Shown here one piece after another: positions 34,309 to 46,554 of a stretch of DNA of 64,000 nt. Positions within the stretch are counted from its first letter, which is position 1, and each line of letters opens with the position of its first letter. Position numbers and translations under genes: made by a program. The stretch spans positions 169,475,980-169,539,979 of the forward strand of contig NC_084798.1 of the NCBI RefSeq assembly GCF_963169125.1. The letters run 5' to 3'. Source of the DNA: Humulus lupulus (taxonomy: Eukaryota; Streptophyta; Magnoliopsida; Rosales; Cannabaceae). The notes below the pieces were generated by a model, which was given only the letters and a program-made list of their open reading frames with translations, was not told the origin of the DNA and made no database searches.

Positions 34309-35129
34309 TGTAGCATCCCGTAATTTTACTTAGTTAGCTAGATAGTAGTAGTTGTAGTATTTTAGATTCCGTGGATTTTGGTTCAAACCGGGACTTAGTT
34401 GGAAACTCCTAGCAATAGTTATGGATTTTATAAGTTTAACCTATAGTTTAAGAATATTAATTATAACATAAGGTTTGATTAATATTGCTGGTTATTAATA
34501 TGATAATTATTATAACCTAAGGTTTAGATAGAGCCAATAAGAATATGACACTTGTCATGAGCATGTTTATTCTTAAGGTTTAGATAGAGCCAATAGGATT
34601 ATGACACTTGTCATATGCATGATTATTTTAATGATAAAATAAGGGAAATATAAGACTTAGTCTTCACCAGAATCTGTTAGGAGCATGACATTTGTCACGA
34701 TTTTATTTAATTGTGGATTAGGTTGTTATTTAGATTATTAAATAGATTTTCCTGTAACTTTAGGGTATTGTAACTTCTGACCTATTTTTGACCTAGTTAT
34801 ATTATGAATTTCGAAAAATAGTATTTCTAGAAAGTTGTAGATAATTAAATTAGCTTTCTAACGGTATATAGATGGTCTAAATAGGAGCCATACATATCCA
34901 TTTATGTTAATTTTACTATAGGTGATTTTAGAGTTACGAGATTTAGGAAGTTAGAAGTTATGATTCTATTATTTTATTTATTTTTATTTTTAATTTTTAA
35001 AAACCAAATTTGACTCCTTAGACCAACCTTTGATAGTTTTGACCAAGTCTTCAGCCTCTGATTGACGAATATTCAAATATCTTCAATAAAATTCATTATA
35101 CTTATTCAAGCCAACACTACTACAAAATA

Positions 35130-35475
35130 CCCTTTACGGGACACTTTTTTAGGACACGCACATAAATGCAAGTCCTTAAAAATATTTATGGAGTTTTTAG
35201 GACACTCATTGAGAGTCCTGAAAAAACACAATTTAGGACACTTAATGAGTGTCTTAAAAAAATAAGCGAGTCCTAAAAAAATCTGGGCTAAAAAATGAGT
35301 GTTTTACTTAACAATTTTAAGGACTTGCTTTGAGAGTCCTTAATACTCTTTTAAGACTTGCTTTGCGAGTCCTAAAAACACCTGGGTTGAAAAATTAGGA
35401 ATAATGACTTTTAAGGACTTGCTTTGCGAGTCCTAAAAGAGTATTAAGGACTCTCAAAGCAAGTCCTTAAAATTG
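35130..35475. repeat. CACTA left subterminal repeats
   Basis: Repeated AAGGACTTGCTTTGCGAGTC-type units in both orientations, the usual transposase-binding arrangement of CACTA elements. A pair at about 35325-35385 and 35410-35475 are inverse copies of each other. Confidence 0.82.
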
Positions 35476-35488
35476 TTAAGTAAAAGAG

Positions 35489-35790
35489 CATTTTTTTTAT
35501 CTAAATAAAATTTGTATAGTTGTGATTTTTAAAATTATTTTTTATAATATTAGAGTATAAAATTGGGGGTTTTATAATCACATTTTTTTTTATCTAAATA
35601 AAATTTGTATAGTTGTGATTTTTAAAATTATTTTTTATAATATTAGAGTATAAAATTCGGGGTTTTATAATCACATTTTTTTTATCTAAATAAAATTTGT
35701 ATAGTTGTGATTTTTAAAATTATTTTTTATAATATTAGAGTATAAAATTGAGAGTTTTATAATCACATTTTTTTTTTATCTAAATAATAT
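35489..35790. repeat. 92-bp tandem repeat inside the CACTA element
   Basis: Copies begin at 35489, 35581, 35674 and (partial) 35766. Each begins CATTTTTTTTATCTAAATAA and ends GGTTTTATAATCA. Copies are nearly identical, so the expansion is recent. Confidence 0.92.
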
Positions 35791-35819
35791 AATCTGATTT
35801 TTATTTATAAAATAAATAT

Positions 35820-36180
35820 AATTCCCAAATCCCTTTCTCCCTCCCTCCCTACCCGATCCTTACTTTCCTTTCTCCCTCTCTCTCGCATGCTCTCTGCTAG
35901 GCCGGAACGACGGCGGCAGGGGCTTGGGGAATGGTGGTCGACGGCGGCAGGGGGGTCGGGGTCGGGCTGTTCGGCGGCAGGGGGCTCGGGGTTGGGCTCG
36001 ACAGCAACGATTAGTGGCTGGGGGCTGGGCTCGACAACAACGACTGGTGGCTGGGGGCTGGGCTCGACGGCGGGTGGGGGTTCTCGGGTCTGGGCTCGAC
36101 GGCGCAGGGGCTGGGCAGAGGGCTGGGCTCTCCTATCTCTCCGTGAACGCAAACCCATTTCAGCTCAAGATCTATTCCAT
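35820..36180. other. GC-rich segment in the CACTA element, possible captured DNA
   Basis: A CT-rich leader-like stretch (CCCTCCCTCC, CTCTCTCTCG) is followed by GC-rich sequence with a minisatellite of about 50 bp around GGCTGGGGGCTGGGCTCGAC (35990-36100). On the minus strand it could encode a proline-rich repeat (EPSPQPPVVVV), but no known domain is seen. A related fragment is at 37797-37880. It may be a transduplicated host-gene fragment or simply a minisatellite. Confidence 0.45.
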
Positions 36181-39100
36181 TTTCAAGTTTGTATTTTTTG
36201 TTGAACATTTTTATTTCTGCTCTCTTTGTCTCTCTCGGCTCCCTCTCTCTCTATCTCTCACTCATCTCTTTTTTACATTTCTTAACTATATCTATTTTTT
36301 TTTGTATTAATTTGTTCTCTGTTTTTCTTATGTGAAAGGGGAAAGTTTTTGGTGAAAATAGCTTCTCTCTCAGATGCTCTATCTCTCTCATATCAGGTAT
36401 GTATGTATGTGTGTTTTGGGTTGGGCGGTGCAGGTTTTGACAGAATGGGTTCATTACTTCGTATATTTGTGTTATAAGCTTATAAGGTTGAGTTTATGAC
36501 TGATCTTCATTCCAACCATTTGTTGAGCAAGTTTTAGAGTTTGATTTAATTTTTTGATCTGTATTGTGATTACATTTCATGTGACCCTCCCATCTAGGCT
36601 AAGTAAGGCATATCAAAATTATGTCACCAAATAAGAAGATATAAATGCATAGAGAAAAAAAAAGTAACAGGACCAGAAAGTACACCATGGTCAGACAAAA
36701 AAGAGAAAGAAAAAGTTAAGAGACTTCAAATTACACAGTATTCTTCATGTTTCTAAACATCATTTAAACAAAACTATTATCACTTGCTAAATACATCTGT
36801 TATTCCAATCTAAAACTGTCTCATAGAATGAAAACATGAAAGAATTAGTATTGGAGAAAGAACAAGAAAACACTACAAATTCTTTAACTTGAATACTACA
36901 TACAATAGAAGCATGTACATATAAGATTAATGTCTGACCATAATTAACTAAAATCTAGAAGATAAAAACAAGTGGAATAGATACGTACAATCCAATCTAT
37001 CTACGAGATAAGGCCAATTAACTTGGGCTGTAGAAGCTGCTCTGAGTTATATCCTAAAGTCTCGGGTAACAACCATCCCAAATTTGTCAACAAAAACTGA
37101 ATTTTCAAACAAAGAAATAATTAACTAGCAAGTGTATCTGAATTATTCAAGGCATATCGTGTCATGATACAACTAACCACAGAAAGAAAAACAAAATGGA
37201 TTGATATTTGATTTGAGTTTTGAAATGATTAGCATGTACAGATCTAACTTGGCCAAACAATATCTACTATTGAATGGTTACAGATCTGGTTTATCTGTAT
37301 ATACAGCAGATGGTATTTAACTTTTCTTCGGTCAAGAGTTTTGCACTTGTTGAATGTTGCTTAGATAAATGTTAAGAGTTACATTACAATTTATTGCATA
37401 TATATATAAAGATATATACATTTATTTTGCTTGGATAATATGTAATAAATTTCATGGCTGTTTCTTTTTACCCTTTATGTTTTTTAAAGCAGTTCTTAAG
37501 ATAAATCTTCAATTGTATTCTCTTCTTTTTAAAACTTCAGTTCACTTCTTCATACTTCGGTCATTTCATGAAATTTTTAATATATATTATGATTTTTATT
37601 TAAGAACTGAATTACTTTGTCCCAAATAGGCTTGCCTCTTTTGAAAAAAAGCTGCAGTGCAATATGCAACTATTAATAAGCTAAAGTATATTACATTAAT
37701 GTAAATTCTCACAGTAAACCAAGTTTGTACTCTACAAATGCTAGTAATTTACTTATGTATATATATTTTATCAGTGATTCCATTGACTCTCCAATTTGGC
37801 TCAAGGGCTGGGCTCGACGGCGCAGGGGTTGGGCATGACGTGGAGCTTGGGGGCTCGTTGGGGCTGGACGACTTAGAGGCTCGATAGGTATGCGTTCTTC
37901 TTTTTCTCTAATCAAAGAAACTAAAAATTTTGTAGTGTATTGGTCTGTAGTGTTGTTCGTATAGACACATGAACAAAGTGTTTATTATACACTCTTTCTC
38001 ACACTTGTGTATATTCATACATATAAAGAAAAAACTGAGAGTGGCTGCCATATGTTTGATAAAAGTCTTCAATGAGACAAAGGAGTTTGGCTTAAGCTAT
38101 ACCAGTTGAATGATCTGAGTTTGTTCCAATTGCTGTGAAGGTGAGTTTCAACTTTCCCAATTTGAAAAACTGTCAATTTTTGACATAAGAGGAATCTGGA
38201 GTTCTAAAATTGAACCTATCTTTCTATATATTGCAATAAGTTTCCAGAAATTACCCGAATGATATAATATATTGGCTTCAGATTTTGGAATATCTTATTC
38301 TTTTATTTATGTGTTAATGGAGATGTCAAATTTCTGAGACAAATCATTTGGTTACAGGAGGACAAAGCATCACCCAAAAATTAAATATATATATAATATA
38401 TGTTAAAAATTACTTTTATATAATCTTTTTGAAAAATAAAAAAATGATTCCCTAACTTTTTGCTTTTCACTACCTATACAGGTACTACTAAAGTGGCTTA
38501 ATAAAGACTCACATTCATAACCTCCTTTTGTTTTTTAGTAGTATAATAAAATGTAATATATAATTGCTTTGCTAGTTGTTTAATGTTTGCTGCCCTAGAT
38601 TATATGGTATTAGCAAGACTAAGATATATTCAAGTAGATTATGTATATATGTGTAAGTATTAAAAATTGTGTAGCTAATGAATTAGTATGTATCTCGATC
38701 ACTACTGAGACTGACCATAGTATAACTGCTTAGTTCATATATATAGATTGACTTGTCGTTTTATTTATTTCCAAACGAATTTTTTCCTTCTATTAATTAA
38801 GAAAGCAGTGATGACAGAGCAATTGAGAGAACTCTTAGTAGCATTATAGTGAATGAGTTTTATTTGAGAATGTATGTTAGAAATCTTATTATTTGCTTGA
38901 TATTGCAAAGAACTTAAATGTATACAATTTCATTGGTAGATATGATTTTTATAATATGATTTAGTGGCCTATTTAACAAGCTTTCTAGCATGTGGATTTT
39001 CATGGAATTTTTTCCTATAATCTTAACATTTGACCGTCTAATTAATAATTAAGTTGATTATAGAATTTTAAATAACATGACTTGGGGTAATAACATGATA

Positions 39101-40420
39101 TGGAACATAGGTTAATATTTTGATTGGTCTTAAAGCATTGGATCGGTAGCTAATTGCAAGAGGTATGTTGTATTTGATTTTTTTTTTAATTTTCAATATT
39201 TTAAAATTTTGAATGATAATTGTATTACATTAGTGGAGTTTGAATATCTTAGATATTCATCCGTAGTGAAGTAGGTTATGAGAATTCTATGTGCTGCGGT
39301 GATAACGGAAGATTGAGAACTTGCATGCCTTAGTGAAGTAGGTTCTGAGAATTTTGTGTGTTGCGGTGATAAATGGATAAAAGCCTATGTGTTGTTTGAT
39401 TTGTTTGACATGTTGGTGTTGAATGTGACAGATAGCTAGGCTAGTAAATTAGGGGATATGTTGTCCGATTTTCTATGAAGTTTGCTTGGAGTTATTGTTG
39501 GATTCACGATTTCATTCAAAAGAGTTTATATTATGTGACTAAAATATAGTCCCTCACCATCTCATATTTATGGTATTAAGCTTTGAGCTATTTTATAGTT
39601 AGTTTAGAAGAGAAACAATTTCTATATGATTTTAACATGCCCTTGGAGTGCCATTGGTATATTTGTGCAAAACAATTATGTGTTCTATTCAGTACAACTT
39701 ATCATATGATGTTGTGTGTGTATATATTGTAATAAGCATCATGATGTAATTGATCACCATCAAATACAATGAAACTCATTGCACAAATCTTAGTTTCTTA
39801 AAGCACTTACATGATGTTGTGTGTATATATTTGATTTGAATGCAATTTGCGTAGCTTAATTATGCATTTTCACTTTGAATTGATTGTTAAAAGCCAAATG
39901 ATGATGTTGATGTGCTGATTTTGGTGTAGTTTGCTACTATTTTGAAATACCTCTATGTACTGGATGAATAACATTTTATGAAATAGTACTATCTAACAAG
40001 AAATTGTGTGTCTACTTATTTATAAGTTTGAATTATAACATATTTATAATTAAATAACTTTTTTATAATGTGCAGGGCTATATTGAGATGCATTTCTTTG
40101 GCGTAATACTAGACAACATTGACAGTTGAAGTTTTTAGAATAAAAAAAATATTTCACTAACATTGTATACATTTCTTGTTTAATATTTGGTGATGATATA
40201 ATTTTATTGTAGTATAAACTATCATGTAATATGATTTTGTAAGCCGAGTAGACTAGATACTGAAATGATATTTTTGAGTAATTAATAAAAAATTATTTTG
40301 TTGTATTTTCTTTTGAAATTTTAGAAATCTAACATATATAATACATTTTGGACACTCAAAGGGATATATTTTTTCTAAATCAAAATGAAATTGTAGCTGC
40401 ATTTTAAAAAAAAAAAAATT
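36181..40420. other. CACTA interior without recognisable genes
   Basis: AT-rich. A short stretch near 40070-40135 looks like an intron end followed by an exon-like segment (TGTGCAG, then GGCTATATTGAGATGC), but I cannot connect it to a protein. No TNP1/TNP2 transposase motifs are visible. Confidence 0.5.
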
Positions 40421-40423
40421 ACT

Positions 40424-40760
40424 TTTAAGGGCATGCAAAGCGAGTCCTAAAAAATTACTTAAAGCACTCAATCAGATTTTTTAGGACTCGCACATTCTTT
40501 TAGGACTCGCAATGCGAGTCCTAAAAACTTAATTAAAGGCACTCAATCAGATTTTTTAGGACTCACATAAAAAATTAATTAAAGGCACTCAACCAGATTT
40601 TTTAGGACTCGCAATGTTCTTTTAGGACTCGCGATGCCAGTCCTAAAAACTTAATTAAAGTCACTTAACCAGATTTTTTAGGACTCGCAATGCGAATCCT
40701 AAAAAACCTTAGTTTTTAAGGCTCTCAAATAGAGGACTCGCAATGCTAGTCCTAAAAATC
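40424..40760. repeat. CACTA right subterminal repeats
   Basis: Tandem units of about 45-75 bp combine AATTAAAGGCACTCAATCAG with the palindrome TTTTAGGACTCGC...GCGAGTCCTAAAA (for example 40499-40527). Confidence 0.85.
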
Positions 40761-40805
40761 CTTTTTTGTAGTAATGCAAAAAGAAAATTTTTATTCCTAG
40801 AACTC

Positions 40806-40814
40806 TATAAATAG
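40806..40814 (+). promoter_or_regulatory. TATA box of the Tekay 3' LTR
   Basis: TATAAATAG only 26 bases downstream of the CACTA insertion and its TSD, so upstream LTR sequence is now more than 5.6 kb away from it. Confidence 0.65.
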
Positions 40815-42100
40815 GACTTAGGACCCAGCCCTTTCACTTACTCTTCAGCTGTGATCAGACTCCAAGGTGCTAGTGAGACCATAAGAGTGATAAACACTTG
40901 GGTTGGGAAAAAACTTTTCTATTCTTAAGCTTTATAAAACACTTTGGGAAGTGAGGTTAGAGTGTTTCGGTATTGGAGTTAGACTAATCCATAAGGTCAA
41001 CTGAGGCACCCTTATTCTTAAGTTTCATTCTGTTTGATTCCTTAGTTTCTTTAGTTTGCATTTAGGTTCTAACTTTTGTTATGGTTTTGTAGTTAGGATT
41101 TTAAGTTCTTTGAACTTAAGGTGTCTTTTCGGTAAGTTTCCTCTTGGTGGTTTAGTTCTATTCCTTTCATCTCTGTCCTTTAGAAATACTCACTATTTTT
41201 ATTGCTGGTTTTAGGAGTGTTCCAAGTTCTGCATTTGTTCTCAATTATCCCAGTGTTGGTAAGGAAAATTAGATAGTTTAGTATTATGATCTGGTTTATG
41301 TAATGTATGATATAGTTTATGTTTGTATGACATAACATTTCAGGTACAATAAAGGGGTGTGTGTCTGGACCTAAGGTGTCCAATGATGTATGACGAACTA
41401 TGTCTGGCAGGCTCAGTTGCCAAAACTTTATGACGGACCTATGTCCGGTGTATGACGGACTTTTGTCCGGGGCTTAATTGCCACCCCTATATAAGCACTT
41501 ATCTTTTTATTATATATGATTTGTTATTTTTAGTTATGATTATGATATATGACCTATAGTTATGATTTATGATCTATGACTTATGACCTATGACTTATGA
41601 CTTAGAGTATGATTTACGATTTATGGCTTAGATTATGATTTAGAATTATGACTTAAGATATGATATGATCTAGATGTTGTGTTTGTATGACTTTGGTGAA
41701 TATATGTTATGTTTGATTATATGACTAACCTTTGTTTGTATTTTCCTTACTGGGCTTGGAAGCTCACTCCTTATGATGTTGTTATTTCAGGAAATTAAGG
41801 ATAGAAAGTCCGGTGGCGAGTGGGACCTAAGAGCTTCGTGATGTATTCGTTGGGGACCATATAGTCGAGCAAGATCAAGCGGGCCAAATTATTTATTTAT
41901 TTTTTAAAAAAGTTTATTTTAAAGTTTGTTTAATTTAAATGTTGCTCGTTTTTATGTTAAAGACAAGTATTTTATTTTTATAAAACCATGAATCCATGTA
42001 TTTATTTTTATGTTTTTATTAAATAAAAGAGCAATATTTACGATTATGACCCAACGATGTGTTCTCGGTAATCTATGAGAAATTAGGGCGTTACAACACT

Positions 42101-43460
42101 CCTTTTGTAGACTCAATTAGTCCATTTAATTTACTTAAAAAATCAATAAAATAATAAACAATTTGAAGCCCTAGGTCAAAATTATCATGGGCTTTAGGCC
42201 CGTGAAATTTCTCATTTGATTATAAGCCCATTGGACTTAAAATCAAGCCTTGTATTATTTTCTATTGATTTAATTAATTAAATAATTATATAAATCCTTT
42301 ATCAAATTAATTATTTATAATTTGAACCTTAATTTAAACTTATTTATTAATTTAGATACCAATTTATCTTAATTAATAAATCTGCCATAATTTCTCTTTT
42401 CTTCTCTAAATTACATAACTCTGTGAAACTATCCAAAATTGACCTGGTCAACTTTGATAATTCTAATTCATAATTAAATCAATTAATTGAGACTATTTAG
42501 ATGATTTTATCCAAGGTACAATGGGGACCATGGGCCTATAAAATCAAGCTCCAATAAGTTATCATAAATCTAACAAATAAATTTACTAACTTATTAATTC
42601 CTTGTGACTCCACTATTGACTCAGAATTGCACTCTTGAATTCATTGAACGCTCTATAAAAAAATATAGATTCGCTATTAATTATCTACTGTTACAACCAT
42701 AATTGTCACTCAATCCTCTATAGACGGTCTACAATGAGATAGGACTAAAATACCATTTTACCCCTAAAACACTTAGTTCCTTGTAAATGATATTTCAATA
42801 AACTAATTTAATTACTGAAATGAGATCTCTATCATTTAACACCTTGCACCAAACTAAAAGGAAACCATTGTTTCACTTCTTCATCAAAAGCTATAGATGT
42901 TCATATCTATGATTAACACTCTCACTCAATTATACTACCGAGTTCCCAAGATGTAAGTATGGGCTAGTCCGTAGGGTAAGCTGGTAACGAACAAGTCAAA
43001 GAACTCAAAGAATACAATCAGTTAGAATACTAACCACTCAGAATTGAGATTGAATTGACCTATGGTCAACTATATGATATGACTAGAATAGATAATAATG
43101 GTATGTTTACTTATCTTATCAACTTTGCTAATGTTCTAGAAAGAACATAACACTGTAATGTGTAAGTAGATTATATCGTAGATTGGCTAGTCAGTGTAAA
43201 TCCTGTGCACTGACTAATCTTAGGACTAACTTTTTTTGAACATATAATCATATTTATATTCCACTGTGATTACGTCACTATAAATACGATTAGTTATATT
43301 CTCGGGATTTAATAGAAGTTTATATTAAACAAATAATCATGAAAATAAAACATGTGAGCAAAGTGATTGACCAAGTCAAAAAATGATTTCTATTCTTTTA
43401 TTGATAATAAAATAAGATTACAAAGAATTTGAGTTTTAATTAGGGCATAAAACCCCAACA
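42101..43460 (-). repeat. Copia B 3' LTR, right part
   Basis: Continues the LTR after the Tekay insertion and ends CCCCAACA. It aligns with 53745-55069 from GTGAAAT onward. Relative to that copy it lacks 50 bp between CTTATCAACT and TTGCTAATG. Confidence 0.9.
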
Positions 43461-43463
43461 AAA

Positions 43464-44514
43464 TCCCACTTGCACTAATTGAAACTAATGCCTTAATTCT
43501 ACTAATCTCATTTCCTTGATATGCTTATCTAATGTAGCTTCTGGTAGTGTCTTTGTAAACAGATCCGCAAGATTGTCTTCAGATGCAATCTTCATAACCT
43601 TCACATCTCCCCTGGCCACATATTCTCGAATAAGGTGATACTTCCTTTCTATATGCTTGCTCCTCTTGTGACTACAAGGTTCTTTCGAGTTGGCTATCGC
43701 TCCTGTATTGTCACAAAACAACACAAGCGGTTTATCCATTTATGGAATAACACCAAGATCTGAATAGAACTTCTTTAGCCAGACTATTTCCTTAGCCGCT
43801 TTTGACGCGGCTATGTACTCAGCCTCCATGGTGGAGTCTAAGATTGCAGACTGCTTTATGCTTCTCCAATTCACAGCTCCACCCCCAAGAGTAAACACCA
43901 TTCCAGAAGTAGACTTCCTGTCATCGACATCAGTCTGAAAATCTGAATCAGTGTAGCCTACAGGGTTCAAAACACCACCCTTGTAGAATAACATATAACC
44001 CTAGTCCGTCTCAAATACTTTAGGATATGCTTAACTGCTATCCAATGTTCCGGTCCAGGGTTTGACAGATACCTGCTCACTACTCCCACTGCATAGCAGA
44101 TATCTGGTCTAGTACACAACATGGCATACATCAGACTTCCAACTGCAAATGCGCAAGGAACTTTTCTCATTGCATCTTCCTCTAAAAGAGTCTTGGGAGA
44201 CTGCTTCTTTGAAAGATGAATTCCATGGTGGGACGGTAGATGCCCTTTCTTGGAATTTGTCATTGAGAAACGTTCAAGCATTTTATCTATGTAAGTTGCT
44301 TGAGATAGAGCTAAAAGTTTGTTCTTTCTATCCCTTATGATCTGGATACCTAGAACATAACTTGTTTCACCCAAATCCTTCGTCTAGAATTGAGTGCTCA
44401 GCCAATTCTTTACTTCTGATAATTTCTTAACATTGTTTCCAATGAGTAAGACATCATCTACATAAAGAACCAGGAATACCACTATTTGATTTGCCTTCAG
44501 TTGGTAAACACAGG
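43464..44514 (-). pseudogene. pol: Copia B RT C-terminal part and RNase H
   Basis: On the minus strand: YVDD-type RT end near 44440-44470, thumb region (SYVLGIQIIRDRKNKLLALSQ, MYAMLCTRPDICYAVG), then RNase H (GYTDSDFQTDVDDRKSTSG; MEAEYIAASKAAKEIVW; LADLFTKTLP). A frameshift near 43980 and a TAA before MDKPLVL break it. The minus-strand polypurine tract CAAGTGGGATTT (43461-43472) lies between RNase H and the LTR. The upstream part of RT is across the 44515-48705 insertion. Confidence 0.9.
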
Positions 44515-44662
44515 TGTTATCCCCAAAATTTTGTTCAATGACGTGGCAATCAGATGGACAAGTGGCAGGGCATGGTCAATAAATGTGTTATTTAAAGAGG
44601 TGAAAAGATTGAGAATTGACCTGAGGAGTTGTGATATTACTGGTTAGGAATAAGTTTAGCCG

Positions 44663-44910
44663 ACTAGTGGTGTGCCATGCCCGACTAGTGGTGTGATTTT
44701 CCATGCCCGACCAGAGATGTTACATGCCCGACAATTGGTGTGCCAGGCCCGACCAGAGATGTGACATGCCCGACCAGTGGTATAATTTGCCATGCCCGAC
44801 CAGTGGTGTGATTTTCCATACCCGACCAGTGGTTTCTATGGTGACCAGAGGTGTGCTTTGCCTATGCCGACCAGAGATGAGCTTGCCTATGCCGACTGGT
44901 AGTGTGTTTG
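44663..44910. repeat. LTR minisatellite (11 units)
   Basis: Degenerate units of 21-26 bp beginning ATGCCCGACCAG and ending GTGTGATTTTCC or GATGTGAC. The matching stretch in the 3' LTR (about 47930-48130) has about nine units, which accounts for the length difference between the LTRs. Confidence 0.88.
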
Positions 44911-45167
44911 GCGTTGTCTTGGCCGATCAGTTACTTCGGGGATGGATTTGGTTATAACAAGTTACCATCTAAGTGACTCTTCGGTAAAGCCTCAGTAACA
45001 GCTTCAACCCGAATCATTCACAATTGCCGCGGGAATATCTCAAACATCCCGGAATAATAACTATATTGTTGTAATTTGAATTTGTTTATTATTCATTAAT
45101 TAAGGTTGGTTGAAACAACCAATGAACCTGTCAAAATGGGATATTTCTCATGTATGATCCATGAGCC

Positions 45168-45176
45168 TATAAATAA
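45168..45176 (+). promoter_or_regulatory. TATA box of the Tat-like element
   Basis: TATAAATAA in the 5' LTR, repeated at 48387-48395 in the 3' LTR. Confidence 0.6.
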
Positions 45177-45573
45177 ATGGCTCATGGAATCATTGAGGGG
45201 GAATGAATTTCGGGAGATTGAAAAACACTCTCTATTTTGGAGATTTTGGGACCGTCATTTTGGGCATTCTGGGGCATTTTCTGAGAGTTTAGAGAGAGAA
45301 ACATTGTATCCTTTCTACTTATACTTGAGAAACTCAGTTGATTTAGGTTCATCTGAACTTAAGTATAGGCTACATATATCACAACTCCAAGTGGATTAGT
45401 CTATTACCAACAAATTGGGGCTGAACCACTATAAAATTACTTGTGTTATTTATTTTCTATTCAAGGTTTATTGTTGTTTTTGTGTCTACTCACAGTTGGC
45501 CAAAATTGTGGTCAACATTTTTGGTGCTTTCATTGAGAGCCTGAATAGAAGAAACACGCTACTATCCAACCAA

Positions 45574-46554
45574 TATGGCGCCCAGGAAGCCCAGTACGTC
45601 AACTGCAAAAGAAACTATTAGACCAGAAGGTCCTACACCTGAGAACCCTGACACTGAGCCCATGGTCTTTCTCAAGGAGACAACTCCAGGAGGCCATGGA
45701 GGCTTTCTAGGAGGAGATGATGCAATTTAGCACCCGGCAAGAGTCTTTCGCTGAAGAGATGGCCAGGCAGAGAGCTGCTTTATAAAGCAAAGGCGCGATA
45801 TGGATGCCAGAAGTGAAGATATCAGACAACAACAGGAGGGAGTTGACTGGAGACATCGTGAAGTAGCACTTGCTCTAGATGCGACTACCCAATTGGCCCA
45901 ATCTAATGCTCAAGCCGCGGCACGAGCAGCCGCCCAAGGAGCACGAAAGGACAACGCTAGTCGGAAGTCCCCTACTGGAAGGACGGACTCTCGGGGACTT
46001 GACCGAAGTCGAAGAAATCAAACTGGTCGGGAAGATGACGGAGTCCACTCTAGGACTACATCAACACAAAGGGAGAACTCTAAAACCCCTTCCAGAAGTC
46101 ACTGATCGGAAACCTCCCAATCAGAGAGTTACCAGTCAGATAGTAAGCACACTCCACCTGGAAACAACCAAACCAAAGCGGCTGTGCCGTGTGCCCAAGC
46201 GGTTGTGCCGCATGCCCGAGCGGATGTGCCGCGTGTCCGAGGGGCTAGAGAGAGTCGTGTGCTCGAGCGGCTCATGGGGCACGCCGAGGGGGGTGCATCT
46301 GAGGATCCAGGCATGCCAAGGGCTGCTGTCCGAATAGATGCCATCCGAGGAGCTCCGTGTCCAAGCGGCTGGAGGAGGACATCGCGAGGCTACTGTTCGA
46401 AGAGCTTGCATGCCCTGAGCAGATGGGAGCATTCCCAAGGAGCTGGGCGCATCCGAGGCTGCGCGTCCGAGAGGCTGGGCATATTTGAGGAGTGGTGTCC
46501 GAGGAGCAAGGCATGCGTCTTAGCAGCAGAAAACAAAGCACCCAAGGGCCAGTA
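45574..46554 (+). pseudogene. Tat-like gag N-terminal remnant
   Basis: Begins at an ATG encoding MAPRKPSTSTAKETIRPEGP. Frameshifts and stops follow (for example in MEAF and RAAL contexts). The next open part, 45800-46105, encodes a helical, Gln/Ala-rich segment then an Arg/Ser-rich tail similar in style to the Tat gag N-terminus at 11 kb. From about 46170 the sequence is GC-rich with a 21-bp repeat. No capsid or zinc-finger domain is present. Not functional. Confidence 0.65.
46179..46241. repeat. 21-bp GC-rich tandem repeat
   Basis: Three units, at 46179, 46200 and 46221, of the form CGG-N-TGTGCCGC-NN-GCCCGAG, with further decayed copies downstream. Confidence 0.8.

Larger units (their letters stand above)
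35115..40776. mobile_element. CACTA (En/Spm) transposon, non-autonomous
   Basis: 5,662 bp. It begins CACTACTACAAAATACCC; its other end, read inverted, is CATTACTACAAAAAAGG, so the canonical terminal CACTA has one substitution on that side. TSD CAA on both sides; removing element plus one CAA restores the LTR exactly as in the 5' LTR. Subterminal regions of about 350 bp at each end carry many copies of a near-palindrome, TTTTAGGACTCGCA followed by its inverse. No transposase domain is recognisable inside. Confidence 0.92.
26911..42095 (+). mobile_element. Tekay-type chromovirus (Ty3/gypsy)
   Basis: 5' LTR, PBS, leader, gag, protease, RT, RNase H, integrase with chromodomain, polypurine tract and 3' LTR are all present, in that order. 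TSD is GCACT on the left and ACACT on the right, with one later substitution. It lies inside the left LTR of copia B. The 3' LTR contains a CACTA element. Seven or more in-frame stops and one frameshift make it inactive. Confidence 0.94.
34309..42095 (+). repeat. Tekay 3' LTR containing a CACTA insertion
   Basis: Without the insert (35115-40779) it is about 2.12 kb, slightly longer than the 5' LTR because it retains about 62 bp near 41071-41135. It ends GGGCGTTACA. The two LTRs differ by scattered substitutions, so the insertion is not very recent. Confidence 0.92.
44515..45517 (+). repeat. 5' LTR of the Tat-like element
   Basis: TGTTATCCCCAAAATTT...GTGGTCAACA. A TATA box TATAAATAA lies at 45168-45176. 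A minisatellite of about 11 degenerate units (ATGCCCGACCAGTGGTGTG type) lies at 44663-44910. Confidence 0.92.

Noticed and set aside
35805..36310. Proline-rich or glycine-rich ORFs in the CACTA element
   Set aside because: Overlapping ORFs in three frames over a minisatellite; no start context or domain. Kept only as possible captured DNA.
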